From Pseudomonas uvaldensis (GTDB taxonomy: Bacteria > Pseudomonadota > Gammaproteobacteria > Pseudomonadales > Pseudomonadaceae): 64,000 nt of DNA. The stretch covers positions 1 through 64,000 of the forward strand of contig NZ_JAIWKS010000001.1 of NCBI RefSeq assembly GCF_021271205.1. The letters run 5' to 3'. A model generated the notes under the pieces. That model saw nothing but the letters and a program-made list of their open reading frames with translations. It did not search any database and was not told the origin of the DNA. A program made the position numbers and the translations under genes. This document shows, piece by piece, positions 1 to 9,577 of the stretch (positions are counted from its first letter, which is position 1; the number at the start of each line of letters is the position of its first letter).

Positions 1-29
1 AGTGCGCTACCGGACTGCGCTACGCCCCG
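1..29 (-). tRNA. tRNA-Pro, 5' part only (cut by window edge)
   Basis: Read on the minus strand from 29 downwards, the sequence begins CGGGGCGTAGCGCAGTCCGG and continues TAGCGCACT, the acceptor 5' strand and D-arm of a bacterial proline tRNA. The anticodon lies beyond the window edge, so the isoacceptor cannot be read here. A tRNA-Pro directly after ihfA and the MerR gene is the usual Pseudomonas order, which supports the call. Confidence 0.8.
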
Positions 30-72
30 ACTAGGCGTGAATCTTGTTTCGCTTCTCAGCGGAACGCTCAGG

Positions 73-101
73 AATATAACGCAAGCTTTTGAAAACTGGA
101 A
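73..101 (-). promoter_or_regulatory. Candidate sigma70 promoter for tRNA-Pro
   Basis: On the minus strand a TATATT -10 (73-78) lies 17 bases downstream of a weak -35 TTCCAG (96-101), followed by a GC-rich stretch and about 45 bases before the mature tRNA 5' end. The -10 is good, the -35 poor; this is a plausible but unproven promoter. Confidence 0.35.
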
Positions 102-118
102 GTATTTAAAGCAGAATT

Positions 119-475
119 TTATTTCTTGAGCACCACCAGCACATCTTCAAGCTCAGCGATCATCTGGCGGATCATCTGTTTGTACTGGGTTGTGTCGTCC
201 TTGGCCTCGTCACCGGAGAGGCGCAGGCGTGCGCCACCGATGGTAAACCCCTGGTCATACAGCAGCGCGCGGATCTGCCGGATCATCAGCACGTCCTGGC
301 GCTGATAATACCGGCGGTTTCCGCGGCGCTTGACCGGGTTGAGCTGAGGAAACTCCTGCTCCCAATAGCGCAGCACGTGCGGCTTGACCGCACACAGCTC
401 GCTGACTTCACCAATGGTGAAGTAGCGTTTGCCCGGGATGACGGGTAGCTCGTCGTTATGACTTGGTTCCAGCAT
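119..475 (-). CDS. MerR family transcriptional regulator
   Basis: A 118-residue DNA-binding protein with an N-terminal MerR winged helix-turn-helix (about residues 18-85, including [20 protein letters not shown]) and a short helical dimerisation tail. It has no C-terminal metal-binding cysteines, unlike MerR or CueR, so the signal is unknown. The chosen ATG overlaps the end of ihfA by 20 bases; an ATG three codons upstream (484) is an alternative. This small MerR gene sits between ihfA and tRNA-Pro in most Pseudomonas. It is probably cotranscribed with, and translationally coupled to, ihfA. Its targets cannot be inferred from the sequence. Confidence 0.9.
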   Translation of the reverse strand: MLEPSHNDELPVIPGKRYFTIGEVSELCAVKPHVLRYWEQEFPQLNPVKRRGNRRYYQRQDVLMIRQIRALLYDQGFTIGGARLRLSGDEAKDDTTQYKQMIRQMIAELEDVLVVLKK

Positions 476-758
476 AAGCCTCAACTCGGGCCTTCAACTT
501 CTGCCCTGGACGAAAGGTGACCACGCGGCGAGCGGTGATCGGGATTTCTTCACCCGTTTTCGGATTGCGGCCAGGCCGCTGGCGTTTGTCCCGAAGGTCA
601 AAATTGCCGAAACCGGACAATTTGACCTGCTCGTTGTCTTCGAGAGCGTGGCGGATTTCCTCGAAAAACAGTTCCACCAATTCTTTGGCTTCCCGTTTAT
701 TCAGGCCCAGCTCTTCATACAGACGTTCCGCCATCTCAGCTTTCGTCAGAGCCCCCAT
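456..758 (-). CDS. ihfA: Integration host factor subunit alpha
   Basis: A 100-residue HU/IHF family subunit that pairs with IhfB, bends DNA sharply and assists sigma54 promoters, recombination and replication. The N-terminal helices ([20 protein letters not shown]) are followed by the beta-arm region [20 protein letters not shown], whose proline intercalates into DNA. Length equals the normal IhfA. It starts 3 bases after the pheT stop, so it is the distal part of the infC-rpmI-rplT-pheST transcript, an arrangement shared with Escherichia coli pheST-ihfA. Confidence 0.97.
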   Translation of the reverse strand: MGALTKAEMAERLYEELGLNKREAKELVELFFEEIRHALEDNEQVKLSGFGNFDLRDKRQRPGRNPKTGEEIPITARRVVTFRPGQKLKARVEAYAGTKS

Positions 759-761
759 ACG

Positions 762-3140
762 TCACTTCCTTAACGTGGCGTTTAACCTGGTTTCTAGCGA
801 GGTGAGGATATTCTGCGTTGCGGTATTCACCTCATCGTCATTAAGAGTGCGCGATGGATGCTGCCAGGTCAAGCCGACTGCAAGACTTTTTCTATGCGGA
901 TCAATACCTTTACCCTGATACACGTCAAATAGCCTGAGGTCCGTCAGCCACTCGCCTGCATTTTCACGGATTACGTCCAGTACGGCGCTGGCGGCAACCT
1001 CGCGATCAGCCAGCAAGGCAAGGTCACGACGCACTTCAGGAAAGCGCGATAACTCCTGGAATTTCGGCATTTTCCCTTGGGCCACTTCGCTCAGGACCAG
1101 CTCGAAAACGAAGACCGGACGATCCAGCCCCAATGCTTTCGCCAGTTCCGGGTGAATCGCACCGACATAACCGACTTCACGCCCGTCTCGTTCGATGCGC
1201 GCGGTTTGGCCCGGGTGCAGGGCAGGATGTTTGCCTGGCACGAAGGTGAACGCGTCGAGCGCACCGGCGAAGCCCAGCACTGCCTCCACGTCAGCCTTGA
1301 CGTCGAAGAAGTCCACACCATCGCGACCTTGCGCCCAACCTTCCGGAAGACGGCTGCCGCAGACGACGCCGGCCAGCATTGGCTCCTGCTTCAGGCCTTC
1401 CAGTTGACCGACAAAACGCAGGCCACTTTCGAACAGACGCACGCGATCCTGCTGGCGGTTCAGGTTGTGCTGGAGCACCTTGACCAGCCCTGGCCACAGG
1501 GACGAGCGCATGGCCGCCATGTCGTTGGAAATCGGGTTGGCCAGCAGCAACGGCTCGACGCCCGGGTTGAACAGCTCGAACTGACGCGGATCGATGAAGC
1601 TATAGGTGATTGCTTCCTGGTAGCCACGAGCCACCAGCAAGCGACGCAGCTCGGGCAGCTCGCTACGGGCTTCGGCCTTGGCTTGCGGGGCCAGGCGAGC
1701 TTGCGGGTAGCGAACCGGCAGGCGGTTGTAGCCGTACAGACGGGCCAGTTCTTCGATCAGGTCGACTTCCAGGCTGATATCGAAGCGATGACTTGGCACT
1801 TCGACACGCCACTGCCCTGCCCCATCGGCGCTGATGTTCAGGCCCAGGGCGCCCAGCAGGCGTTCGACTTCGGCAGCGTCCATGTCCATGCCGAGCATCT
1901 GGGAAATACGTTGGGCACGCAGGGTGATCGGCTTCACCTTGGGCAGATGCTGCTCGTTGACGGTTTCGATGATCGGACCGGCTTCGCCACCGGTGATGTC
2001 CAGCAGCAGGCCAGTGGCGCGTTCCATGGCTTCACGGGCCAGTTGCCAGTCCACGCCACGCTCGTAGCGATGCGAAGCGTCGGTGTGCAGGCCGTACGAA
2101 CGGGCCTTGCCTGCCACGGCGATCTGGTCGAAGAAGGCACTTTCAAGGAACACGTCGCGAGTCGAATCGGAGACACCGCTGTGCTCGCCACCCATCACGC
2201 CGGCAATGGCCAGTGCGCGGGAATGATCGGCGATCACCAGCGTATCGCTGCGCAGGGTGACTTCCTGGCCGTCGAGCAGGACCAGCTTCTCGTCCTCTTC
2301 GGCCATGCGTACGCGGATACCGCCGTTGATTTCGGCAAGGTCGAACGCGTGCAGCGGCTGACCCAACTCCAGCATGACGTAGTTGGTGATGTCGACGGCG
2401 GCATCGATGCTGCGTACGTCGGCGCGACGCAGGCGCTCGACCATCCACAGCGGCGTCGGCTTCGACAGATCGACATTACGGATCACCCGACCCAGGTACC
2501 GCGGGCATGCTGCTGGCGCCAACACTTCAACCGACCGTACTTCATCGTGCACGGCCGGGACCGGCGCGACCACAGGACGGCTTACCGGGGCGTCATACAG
2601 GGCGCCGACTTCACGGGCCAGACCGGCCAGGGACAGGCAGTCGCCACGGTTCGGTGTCAGGTCGACCTCGATGCTGGCGTCATCCAGGTTCAGGTATTCA
2701 CGAATGTCCTGACCAACCGGCGCATCAGCCGGAAGCTCCATCAGGCCGTCGTTGCCTTCGCCGATCTGCAGTTCGGCCTGGGAGCACAACATACCGTTGG
2801 ACTCGACGCCACGCAGCTTGGCTTTCTTGATCTTGAAGTCGCCCGGCAGCTCGGCGCCGATCATGGCGAACGGGATCTTCAGGCCCGGGCGCACGTTTGG
2901 CGCGCCGCACACCACCTGGAAGGTTTCCGTGCCATTGCTGACCTGGCAGACCCGCAGTTTATCGGCATCCGGATGCTGCTCGGTGCTCAGCACCTCGCCC
3001 ACCACCACGCCGCTGAATTCACCCGCGACCGGCGTTACGCTATCGACCTCGAGACCGGCCATCGACAAGCGAGCCACCAGCTCGTCCTGGCTTACCTGCG
3101 GGCTTACCCAGCCGCGCAGCCATTGTTCACTGAATTTCAT
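762..3140 (-). CDS. pheT: Phenylalanyl-tRNA synthetase beta subunit
   Basis: A 792-residue subunit of the (alpha-beta)2 enzyme that charges tRNA-Phe and edits mischarged Tyr-tRNA. Visible regions in order are the N-terminal OB-fold tRNA-binding domain (about 40-150, HPDADKLRVCQV), the B3/B4 editing domain, the B5 domain (about 400-475), the catalytic-like core, and a C-terminal ferredoxin-fold anticodon-binding domain (KFQELSRFPEVRRDLALL onward). Length is normal. It lies 27 bases after pheS and 3 bases before ihfA. Confidence 0.98.
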   Translation of the reverse strand: MKFSEQWLRGWVSPQVSQDELVARLSMAGLEVDSVTPVAGEFSGVVVGEVLSTEQHPDADKLRVCQVSNGTETFQVVCGAPNVRPGLKIPFAMIGAELPGDFKIKKAKLRGVESNGMLCSQAELQIGEGNDGLMELPADAPVGQDIREYLNLDDASIEVDLTPNRGDCLSLAGLAREVGALYDAPVSRPVVAPVPAVHDEVRSVEVLAPAACPRYLGRVIRNVDLSKPTPLWMVERLRRADVRSIDAAVDITNYVMLELGQPLHAFDLAEINGGIRVRMAEEDEKLVLLDGQEVTLRSDTLVIADHSRALAIAGVMGGEHSGVSDSTRDVFLESAFFDQIAVAGKARSYGLHTDASHRYERGVDWQLAREAMERATGLLLDITGGEAGPIIETVNEQHLPKVKPITLRAQRISQMLGMDMDAAEVERLLGALGLNISADGAGQWRVEVPSHRFDISLEVDLIEELARLYGYNRLPVRYPQARLAPQAKAEARSELPELRRLLVARGYQEAITYSFIDPRQFELFNPGVEPLLLANPISNDMAAMRSSLWPGLVKVLQHNLNRQQDRVRLFESGLRFVGQLEGLKQEPMLAGVVCGSRLPEGWAQGRDGVDFFDVKADVEAVLGFAGALDAFTFVPGKHPALHPGQTARIERDGREVGYVGAIHPELAKALGLDRPVFVFELVLSEVAQGKMPKFQELSRFPEVRRDLALLADREVAASAVLDVIRENAGEWLTDLRLFDVYQGKGIDPHRKSLAVGLTWQHPSRTLNDDEVNTATQNILTSLETRLNATLRK

Positions 3141-3167
3141 CCTGTTCTCCTAAAAAGTTCGTGACGG

Positions 3168-4238
<1,071 letters not shown>

Positions 4239-4293
4239 AAGACGTTTGGCACCAGAGCCCACAGAGGTGGACCCAGGTGACTGTCGGGGGTAC

Positions 4294-4650
4294 TTAAGCC
4301 AGGATGGCTTTAGCTTTCTCGACAATCGCAGCAAACGCCGCTTTTTCGTTCACTGCCAGATCAGCCAGAACCTTACGGTCGATCTCGATCGACGCTTTTT
4401 TCAGGCCAGCGATCAGACGGCTGTAGGACAGACCGTTGGTACGCGCACCAGCGTTGATACGAGCGATCCACAGAGCGCGGAACTGACGTTTTTTCTGACG
4501 ACGGTCACGGTAGGCGTATTGGCCTGCCTTGATTACGGCTTGCTTGGCAACACGGAATACGCGGGAACGCGCACCGTAGTAGCCTTTAGCAAGTTTCATA
4601 ATTTTCTTGTGACGCTTACGGGCAATGACGCCACGCTTTACACGAGCCAT
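4294..4650 (-). CDS. rplT: 50S ribosomal protein L20
   Basis: A 118-residue, strongly basic 23S rRNA-binding protein of the large subunit ([20 protein letters not shown]), needed early in 50S assembly. Length and N-terminus match the family exactly. In enterobacteria L20 also represses translation of rpmI-rplT by binding the leader; whether that holds here cannot be told from sequence. It follows rpmI by 30 bases. Confidence 0.98.
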   Translation of the reverse strand: MARVKRGVIARKRHKKIMKLAKGYYGARSRVFRVAKQAVIKAGQYAYRDRRQKKRQFRALWIARINAGARTNGLSYSRLIAGLKKASIEIDRKVLADLAVNEKAAFAAIVEKAKAILA

Positions 4651-4680
4651 GAGTTACTTCCTCTATTCTTGATCCAAAAA

Positions 4681-4875
4681 TTAACGAAGGCGCAGCATGC
4701 GCTCGACTTTTGCCACGTCAGACGGATGCAGCAAGCTGCTACCGCGCAGTTGACGCTTACGCTTGGTCGACATTTTGGTCAGGATGTGGCTCTTGAAAGC
4801 GTGCTTGTGCTTGATGCCGTTAGCAGTTTTCAGAAACCGCTTGGCAGCACCACTTTTGGTTTTCATCTTTGGCAT
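4681..4875 (-). CDS. rpmI: 50S ribosomal protein L35
   Basis: A 64-residue basic protein, [20 protein letters not shown] at the N-terminus, a full-length match to bacterial L35. It stands between infC and rplT in the conserved IF3-L35-L20 operon, 60 bases after infC. No unusual features. Confidence 0.98.
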   Translation of the reverse strand: MPKMKTKSGAAKRFLKTANGIKHKHAFKSHILTKMSTKRKRQLRGSSLLHPSDVAKVERMLRLR

Positions 4876-4935
4876 GTTCGGATACTCCGCATTCAGTTGA
4901 TAAACATAATCGCAAGGCCTGCCGTGCCCTGGTGA

Positions 4936-5487
4936 TTACTTCTTCTTTTTCGGGGCGATGACCATGATCAGCTGGCGTCCTTCCATCTTAGGATGCTGTT
5001 CGACCGAACCGTACTCGAGCAGGTCTTGTTCAACCCGCTTGAGGAGTTCCATCCCCAGCTCCTGGTGGGCCATCTCACGGCCGCGGAATCGCAAGGATAC
5101 CTTGGCCCTGTCCCCGTCACTCAGGAAACGTACCAGGTTGCGCAGTTTTACCTGGTAATCCCCTTCCTCCGTCCCTGGACGAAACTTGATTTCTTTTACC
5201 TGAATCTGCTTCTGGTTTTTCTTCGCCGCGGCAATCTGCTTCTTCTTCTCGAAGATCGACTTGCCGTAGTCCATCACCCGGCAAACCGGAGGGACTGCAT
5301 CTGCGGAAATTTCTACCAGATCAAGCTTGGCTTCTTCAGCAATTCGAAGCGCTTCATCAATCGAGACGATGCCAATCTGCTCGCCGTCAGCGCCAATTAA
5401 CCGAACCTCGCGTGCCGAGATATTCTCGTTGATCGGGGCTTTCGGTGCAGCTCGTTTATCTTGTCTCATATCACGCTTAATAATAAT
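4936..5487 (-). CDS. infC: Translation initiation factor IF-3 (AUU start)
   Basis: IF-3 binds the 30S subunit, prevents premature 50S joining and checks start-codon pairing. The first ATG (5469) gives 177 residues, but three ATT codons lie just upstream in frame (5479-5487) behind GGAG (5490-5493). Beginning at the first ATT gives 183 residues. AUU initiation is the classic infC signature that lets IF-3 limit its own synthesis. The N-domain, lysine-rich linker ([15 protein letters not shown]) and C-domain ending in KKKK are intact. The first ATT shares its A with the thrS stop TAA, so the genes are coupled. Which of the three ATT codons is used is not certain. Confidence 0.93.
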   Translation of the reverse strand: MIIKRDMRQDKRAAPKAPINENISAREVRLIGADGEQIGIVSIDEALRIAEEAKLDLVEISADAVPPVCRVMDYGKSIFEKKKQIAAAKKNQKQIQVKEIKFRPGTEEGDYQVKLRNLVRFLSDGDRAKVSLRFRGREMAHQELGMELLKRVEQDLLEYGSVEQHPKMEGRQLIMVIAPKKKK

Positions 5488-7409
5488 TACTCCGAATCTG
5501 GGCGACCACGCCGGGAAACCGCTTGCGCGAGAAACTCGGCGAATTGGGCGACAGGCATCGAGCCCAGGTCAGCACCTTCACGAGTACGCACAGCGACAGT
5601 CTGCATCTCGACTTCCCGATCTCCAATAACCAGAAGATAGGGAACCTTGAGCAAGGTATGCTCGCGGATTTTAAAGCCGATCTTTTCATTTCTCAAGTCG
5701 GACTTGGCACGAAATCCGCTTTGGTTGAGAGTTTTTTCGACTTCAGCCGCAAAATCTGCCTGTTTATCAGTGATATTCATGATCACTGCCTGGGTCGGCG
5801 CCAGCCATGCGGGGAACGCGCCCTCGTAATGCTCGATCAGAATTCCGACGAAACGCTCGAAGGAACCGAGGATCGCACGGTGAAGCATGACCGGGTGCTT
5901 GCGGCTGTTGTCTTCGGACACGTATTCGGCGCCCAGACGGATCGGCAAGTTGAAATCGAGCTGCAAGGTACCACACTGCCAGACCCGACCGAGACAATCC
6001 TTCAACGAGAACTCGATCTTCGGACCGTAGAAAGCCCCTTCGCCTGGCTGCAAGTCGTACGCAAGGCCCGCGCTGTCAAGGGCAGCGGCCAACGCAGCTT
6101 CGGCGCGATCCCACAGCTCGTCGGAGCCGACGCGTTTTTCCGGACGAGTGGACAGCTTCATCTCGACCTCGGTGAAGCCAAAGTCGCGATAGACGTCCAT
6201 GGTCAGCTTGATGAACGCGGCGGATTCGGCCTGCATCTGCTCTTCGGTGCAGAAGATATGCGCGTCATCCTGGGTGAACGCACGCACGCGCATGATGCCA
6301 TGCAAGGCCCCCGACGGCTCGTTACGATGGCATGCACCGAACTCGGCCAGGCGCATTGGCAGCTCGCGGTAGCTTTTCAAGCCCTGGTTGAACACCTGCA
6401 CGTGGCAAGGGCAGTTCATGGGCTTGATGGCGTAGTCGCGGTTTTCCGACTGGGTGGTGAACATGTTGTCGGCGTAGTTGGCCCAGTGCCCGGATTTCTC
6501 CCACAGGCTGCGGTCCACCACTTGCGGTGTCTTGATTTCCAGGTAGCCGTTTTCACGCTGGACCTGACGCATGTACTGCTCGAGCACCTGGTACATCGTC
6601 CAGCCGTTCGGGTGCCAGAACACCATGCCCGGCGACTCTTCCTGGGTGTGGAACAGGCCCAGGCGCTTGCCGATCTTGCGGTGATCGCGCTTCTCGGCTT
6701 CTTCGATGCGCTGGATGTAAGCCGCCAGTTGCTTCTTGTCAGCCCAGGCGGTGCCGTAGACCCGCTGAAGCTGCTCGTTCTTCGCATCGCCACGCCAGTA
6801 GGCGCCGGACAGCTTGGTCAGCTTGAAGGACTTCAGGAAGCGGGTGTTCGGCACGTGCGGACCGCGGCACATGTCGACGTATTCTTCGTGGTAATACAGG
6901 CCCATGGCCTGCTCGTCCGGCATGTCTTCCACCAGACGCAGCTTGTAATCTTCGCCACGGGCCTTGAAAACTTCGATGACTTCGGCGCGCGGGGTCACTT
7001 TCTTGATGACGTCGTAGTCTTTATCGATCAACTGCTGCATGCGCTGCTCGATGGCAGCCATGTCGTCCGGCGTGAAAGGACGCTCGAAGGCGATATCGTA
7101 ATAGAAGCCTTCATCGATGACCGGCCCGATGACCATTTTCGCGCTCGGGTACAACTGTTTGACCGCGTGGCCGACCAGGTGCGCGCAAGAGTGGCGAATG
7201 ATTTCCAGCCCCTCTTCGTCCTTGGGCGTGATGATTTGCAGCGTAGCATCGCCGTCGATGACATCGCTGGCGTCAACCAGCTTGCCGTTGACCTTGCCAG
7301 CCAGGGTGGCTTTCGCCAGGCCTGCGCCGATGGATGCGGCGACCTCGGCAACGGAGACCGGATGATCGAATGAGCGTTGACTGCCGTCGGGAAGAGTAAT
7401 AGTTGGCAT
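5487..7409 (-). CDS. thrS: Threonyl-tRNA synthetase
   Basis: A 640-residue class II synthetase. Order: TGS domain (about 1-62), editing domain with the HxxxH motif ([11 protein letters not shown], near residues 73-77), catalytic core with PMNCPCHV and [15 protein letters not shown] (motif 2 region and zinc ligands), motif 3 ([16 protein letters not shown]), then an anticodon-binding domain. The ATG at 7409 is preceded by GGAGAGGAGG, a strong ribosome binding site; an upstream in-frame ATG at 7442 would add 11 unlikely residues. It is the first gene of the IF3 operon. Confidence 0.98.
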   Translation of the reverse strand: MPTITLPDGSQRSFDHPVSVAEVAASIGAGLAKATLAGKVNGKLVDASDVIDGDATLQIITPKDEEGLEIIRHSCAHLVGHAVKQLYPSAKMVIGPVIDEGFYYDIAFERPFTPDDMAAIEQRMQQLIDKDYDVIKKVTPRAEVIEVFKARGEDYKLRLVEDMPDEQAMGLYYHEEYVDMCRGPHVPNTRFLKSFKLTKLSGAYWRGDAKNEQLQRVYGTAWADKKQLAAYIQRIEEAEKRDHRKIGKRLGLFHTQEESPGMVFWHPNGWTMYQVLEQYMRQVQRENGYLEIKTPQVVDRSLWEKSGHWANYADNMFTTQSENRDYAIKPMNCPCHVQVFNQGLKSYRELPMRLAEFGACHRNEPSGALHGIMRVRAFTQDDAHIFCTEEQMQAESAAFIKLTMDVYRDFGFTEVEMKLSTRPEKRVGSDELWDRAEAALAAALDSAGLAYDLQPGEGAFYGPKIEFSLKDCLGRVWQCGTLQLDFNLPIRLGAEYVSEDNSRKHPVMLHRAILGSFERFVGILIEHYEGAFPAWLAPTQAVIMNITDKQADFAAEVEKTLNQSGFRAKSDLRNEKIGFKIREHTLLKVPYLLVIGDREVEMQTVAVRTREGADLGSMPVAQFAEFLAQAVSRRGRPDSE

Positions 7410-7782
7410 GGCGCCTCCTCTCCTAGTGGTGACCCCTACCAAAGGTCACGTGGGTTGGGATGAGCCAGTACAAGATCCAGTCCAGGCCATTCAACGATGA
7501 ACGCCTGCCTTACAGCGGCAGGAGCCTTTCGGCCAACCGGGAAACCGAACCAGAGTGACTGGGATTCAAATCAGGGTTATTCGAACATTTGCCGCCACCG
7601 GAAGCTGCTGCCATCCGGCGCCTGAAAATACCCGAGCCCGGCATGCTAGCACAGATGAACGGTCGCCGCCGCGCCGGATTGCGGCGGGCGTAAATTCGGC
7701 GATTTTATGCCAGAGTGCTGAACTGAAGCGCTCAAAAACGCCTCAGATGACACGTTATCGACCGTAAAAGGAGCATCCCAGC
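7410..7782. other. Intergenic region between thrS and the secreted protein gene
   Basis: This 373-base stretch has no credible gene. It holds the thrS leader on the minus strand, with a perfect hairpin CCTGCC-loop-GGCAGG at 7504-7522 and no T-run, which could be part of a leader control structure. Near 7644-7652 an extended -10-like TGCTAGCAT can be read on the minus strand. Neither element is strong enough for a firm call. No tRNA was recognised here. Confidence 0.4.
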
Positions 7783-8085
7783 ATGCGTCTGAATACTTTA
7801 TTCGCAGTAGTCGCCCCCCTCGCCCTTCTGCTTCCGTTGACCGCCCATGCCGACTGGCCCAAGGGCGAGCGTGAGAAATACATGGCCCAGTGCACCCAGG
7901 CCGCAACGCCACAGATCGGCGCGGCGGCAGCCAAATCCCACTGCGCCTGTGGCGCCGACGCTATCAAATCCTATCCGGCGAGAGACATCCAGGCACTGAT
8001 GGACAACAAGGCGACTCCGGAACTGCAACAGAAAGCCCTTGGCCAGATCGCAAAATGCAAGGCCAATACGCCGGCAAAAAAATGA
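7783..8085 (+). CDS. Small secreted protein with conserved-looking cysteines, function unknown
   Basis: A 100-residue protein with a clear signal peptide (LFAVVAPLALLLPLTAHA, predicted cleavage before DWPKGE) and a short mature domain of about 77 residues. Four cysteines (MAQCTQ, SHCACG, AKCKAN) could form two disulfides in the periplasm. The ATG has AAAGGAG upstream. It is flanked by thrS (divergent) and a T-rich region after the stop. I do not recognise the family and propose no function. Confidence 0.8.
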   Translation: MRLNTLFAVVAPLALLLPLTAHADWPKGEREKYMAQCTQAATPQIGAAAAKSHCACGADAIKSYPARDIQALMDNKATPELQQKALGQIAKCKANTPAKK

Positions 8086-8113
8086 CTGAACGAGTCCTTT
8101 GAAGCGTCCCGGC

Positions 8114-8177
8114 GACGTTAAAAAAGCTGGAAAACTCCCTTTTTCCGACGTTTTTTTCAGGTTTTACAGCTTTTTTT
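8114..8177 (+). terminator. T-rich nested inverted repeats after the secreted protein gene
   Basis: Two nested repeats follow the stop: GGAAAA/TTTTCC (8129-8146) and a longer AAAAAAGCTG/CAGCTTTTTT pair (8120-8129 with 8167-8176), each followed by runs of six to seven T. The direct repeat CGACGTT also occurs twice. These probably end transcription of the upstream gene. The remaining bases to 8375 hold the cold-shock gene promoter and leader. Confidence 0.4.
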
Positions 8178-8375
8178 GTCGTCTTTACTTTCGGCTGAAA
8201 GCCTTTAAAACCGGGGCCTCCAGTCAATTCAAGGGAGAGTGAAAACGCGACTGATTGGCAAACCGTACGTCCGGGGGGCTCCCAAACCGAACATTTCGAC
8301 TATGATACTCCGGTGTGCCCAGTTGGCCTGAGCAGCACAGCACTACTGAAAATATATGTTTCTTGGAGATACACC

Positions 8376-8588
8376 ATGTCTAATCGCCAAACCGGCACCG
8401 TTAAATGGTTCAACGATGAAAAAGGCTTCGGCTTCATCACTCCTCAAGGTGGCGGTGACGACCTGTTCGTACACTTCAAAGCTATCGAAGCTGACGGTTT
8501 CAAAAGCCTGAAAGAAGGCCAGTCCGTTTCCTTCGTGGCTGAGAAAGGCCAAAAGGGTATGCAAGCTGCACAGGTTCGCCCAGAGTAA
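8376..8588 (+). CDS. Cold-shock domain protein (CspA/CapB family)
   Basis: A 70-residue single-domain nucleic-acid chaperone. The RNA-binding motifs RNP1 (KGFGFIT) and RNP2 (DLFVHF) are intact. The ATG at 8376 follows TTGGAG; the upstream in-frame extension is unlike the family. A TATGAT -10 at 8301-8306 without an evident -35 would give a leader of about 60 bases. A perfect terminator follows at 8603. Several Csp paralogues exist in Pseudomonas, so no symbol is given. Confidence 0.96.
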   Translation: MSNRQTGTVKWFNDEKGFGFITPQGGGDDLFVHFKAIEADGFKSLKEGQSVSFVAEKGQKGMQAAQVRPE

Positions 8589-8602
8589 TTTCTCGGCGCG
8601 CT

Positions 8603-8634
8603 AAAAAAACCCCGTCCATGTGACGGGGTTTTTT
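8603..8634 (+). terminator. Bidirectional Rho-independent terminator
   Basis: CCCCGTC (8610-8616) pairs with GACGGGG (8622-8628), flanked by seven A on the left and six T on the right. The symmetry means it can stop both the cold-shock gene from the left and the convergent lipoprotein gene from the right. Confidence 0.92.
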
Positions 8635-8656
8635 ATGGACAGTCGAAACCTGCAGC

Positions 8657-8971
8657 TCAGCCGCAATTCACCCGATTGACCACCAGGTTGGCGTCGGTAT
8701 TGAGATTCAGCCGATCAGAGCGGTACTCGAGCGTTACCATGTCGTTGGGCTTGAGGATCCGGGCAATCTGCGCGCCGGAACGGGTGCGAGCCTGTTCCAG
8801 CAACTGCGGCGAGGCCTGTTTGCCAATGGCGAACTCGGCAGCCTTCGCTTCGCAGCGCCCATCCCCCGCCTCGCTTGCCACTGGTCCTGAGGTAGTTTCA
8901 GCGGTGCTGCTGCAACCACTCAACGATACGACAGCCAGTACAATGCACAATGAAGCGAGCTTCCAAGGCAT
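8657..8971 (-). CDS. I78-family peptidase inhibitor, putative lipoprotein
   Basis: A 104-residue protein with a lipoprotein signal (LAVVSLSGC, lipidation at Cys) and a C-terminal domain resembling inhibitor family I78: SGAQIARILKPNDMVTLEYR then DRLNLNTDANLVVNRVNCG, where the closing CG and the DRLN motif are characteristic. Two other cysteines are lipobox Cys and GRCEAK, the latter probably disulfide-bonded to the last Cys. It likely protects the envelope against serine proteases. The ATG at 8971 has AAGGAGG directly upstream. It converges on the cold-shock gene and shares its terminator. Confidence 0.8.
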   Translation of the reverse strand: MPWKLASLCIVLAVVSLSGCSSTAETTSGPVASEAGDGRCEAKAAEFAIGKQASPQLLEQARTRSGAQIARILKPNDMVTLEYRSDRLNLNTDANLVVNRVNCG

Positions 8972-9267
8972 GAAGCCTCCTTTTTTATGTTGAAGAGAGA
9001 GCGTGCGACAACCCAAACGAAACTTGGTTTCGCACGAGGAAGTTATCAGCATGCCTTCATCCGGGAACCGCAGTTTGCCTGAGCCGAAGGCCGCTGTTCA
9101 GAGATCAATCGTGACTGAATATGAACGAGTTCGGTCACGTCAATAGAGTCCAAGGGTGCCTGGGGCAAGTGTGGCACAGCCCTTTCCTGATGCCTAAGTC
9201 GCAGTGCAAAACCCGGCGTAAAAATGGTTAACTCAGTCTACCTGTCTCCCACCTCGCGGGCCCCATC

Positions 9268-9465
9268 ATGAGCATCGTCAGCATCGAAGCCACCATCAAT
9301 GCCAAATGGCTGGAGGGCCACAGCTCCTATAGCCCCGGCAGCCCCGAGGAACTGGCAATCATCGGCATCGAGTTATTGGTACGGGAACTGGGGACAGAGG
9401 TCGCCCGGAACTTCATCCAGCAGGCATTCGAGCGCTATCCGAGTCTTGTCGACAAGGTAGATTGA
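9268..9465 (+). CDS. Small hypothetical protein
   Basis: A 65-residue acidic protein beginning MSIVSIEATINAKW with no signal peptide, membrane segment or motif that I recognise. No good ribosome binding site precedes the ATG. Codon use looks like its neighbours and a REP element follows the stop, which mildly supports a real gene. The preceding 200 bases hold no other feature I can support. Confidence 0.55.
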   Translation: MSIVSIEATINAKWLEGHSSYSPGSPEELAIIGIELLVRELGTEVARNFIQQAFERYPSLVDKVD

Positions 9466-9480
9466 AGCGACGCAACGAAT

Positions 9481-9570
9481 TGTAGGAGCCGGACTTGCTC
9501 GCGATAGCGGAGGCCCCGCCAGCATCATCGTTGACTGATGCTCTACCATCGCGAGCAAGCTCGATCCCCA
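9481..9570. repeat. REP pair (degenerate)
   Basis: Two inverted REP-type hairpins face each other: GGAGCCGGACTTGCTCGCGA on the left and its divergent inverse TCGCGAGCAAGCTCGATCC on the right, about 50 bases apart. It lies between convergent genes (hypothetical and nucleoside hydrolase) and may act as their 3' boundary. It is more diverged from the group core than other copies in the window. Confidence 0.8.
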
Positions 9571-9577
9571 CATTGAA

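Noticed and set aside
1077..3164. A 695-codon plus-strand open frame opposite pheT
   Set aside because: It is antisense to an unmistakable pheT; high G+C at third positions keeps reverse frames open. The peptide is His/Gln-rich and unlike any protein.
5523..7373. A 616-codon frame opposite thrS
   Set aside because: Same antisense artefact over a well-defined synthetase gene.
7555..7660. A tRNA gene upstream of thrS, as found in some relatives
   Set aside because: The stem CCTGCC/GGCAGG is isolated; no acceptor, D or T arms can be folded around it.
9160..9190. TGGCAC-N5 sequence as a sigma54 promoter for the 65-residue gene
   Set aside because: The -12 GC is absent (TTTC instead of TTGC), so the key element is missing.
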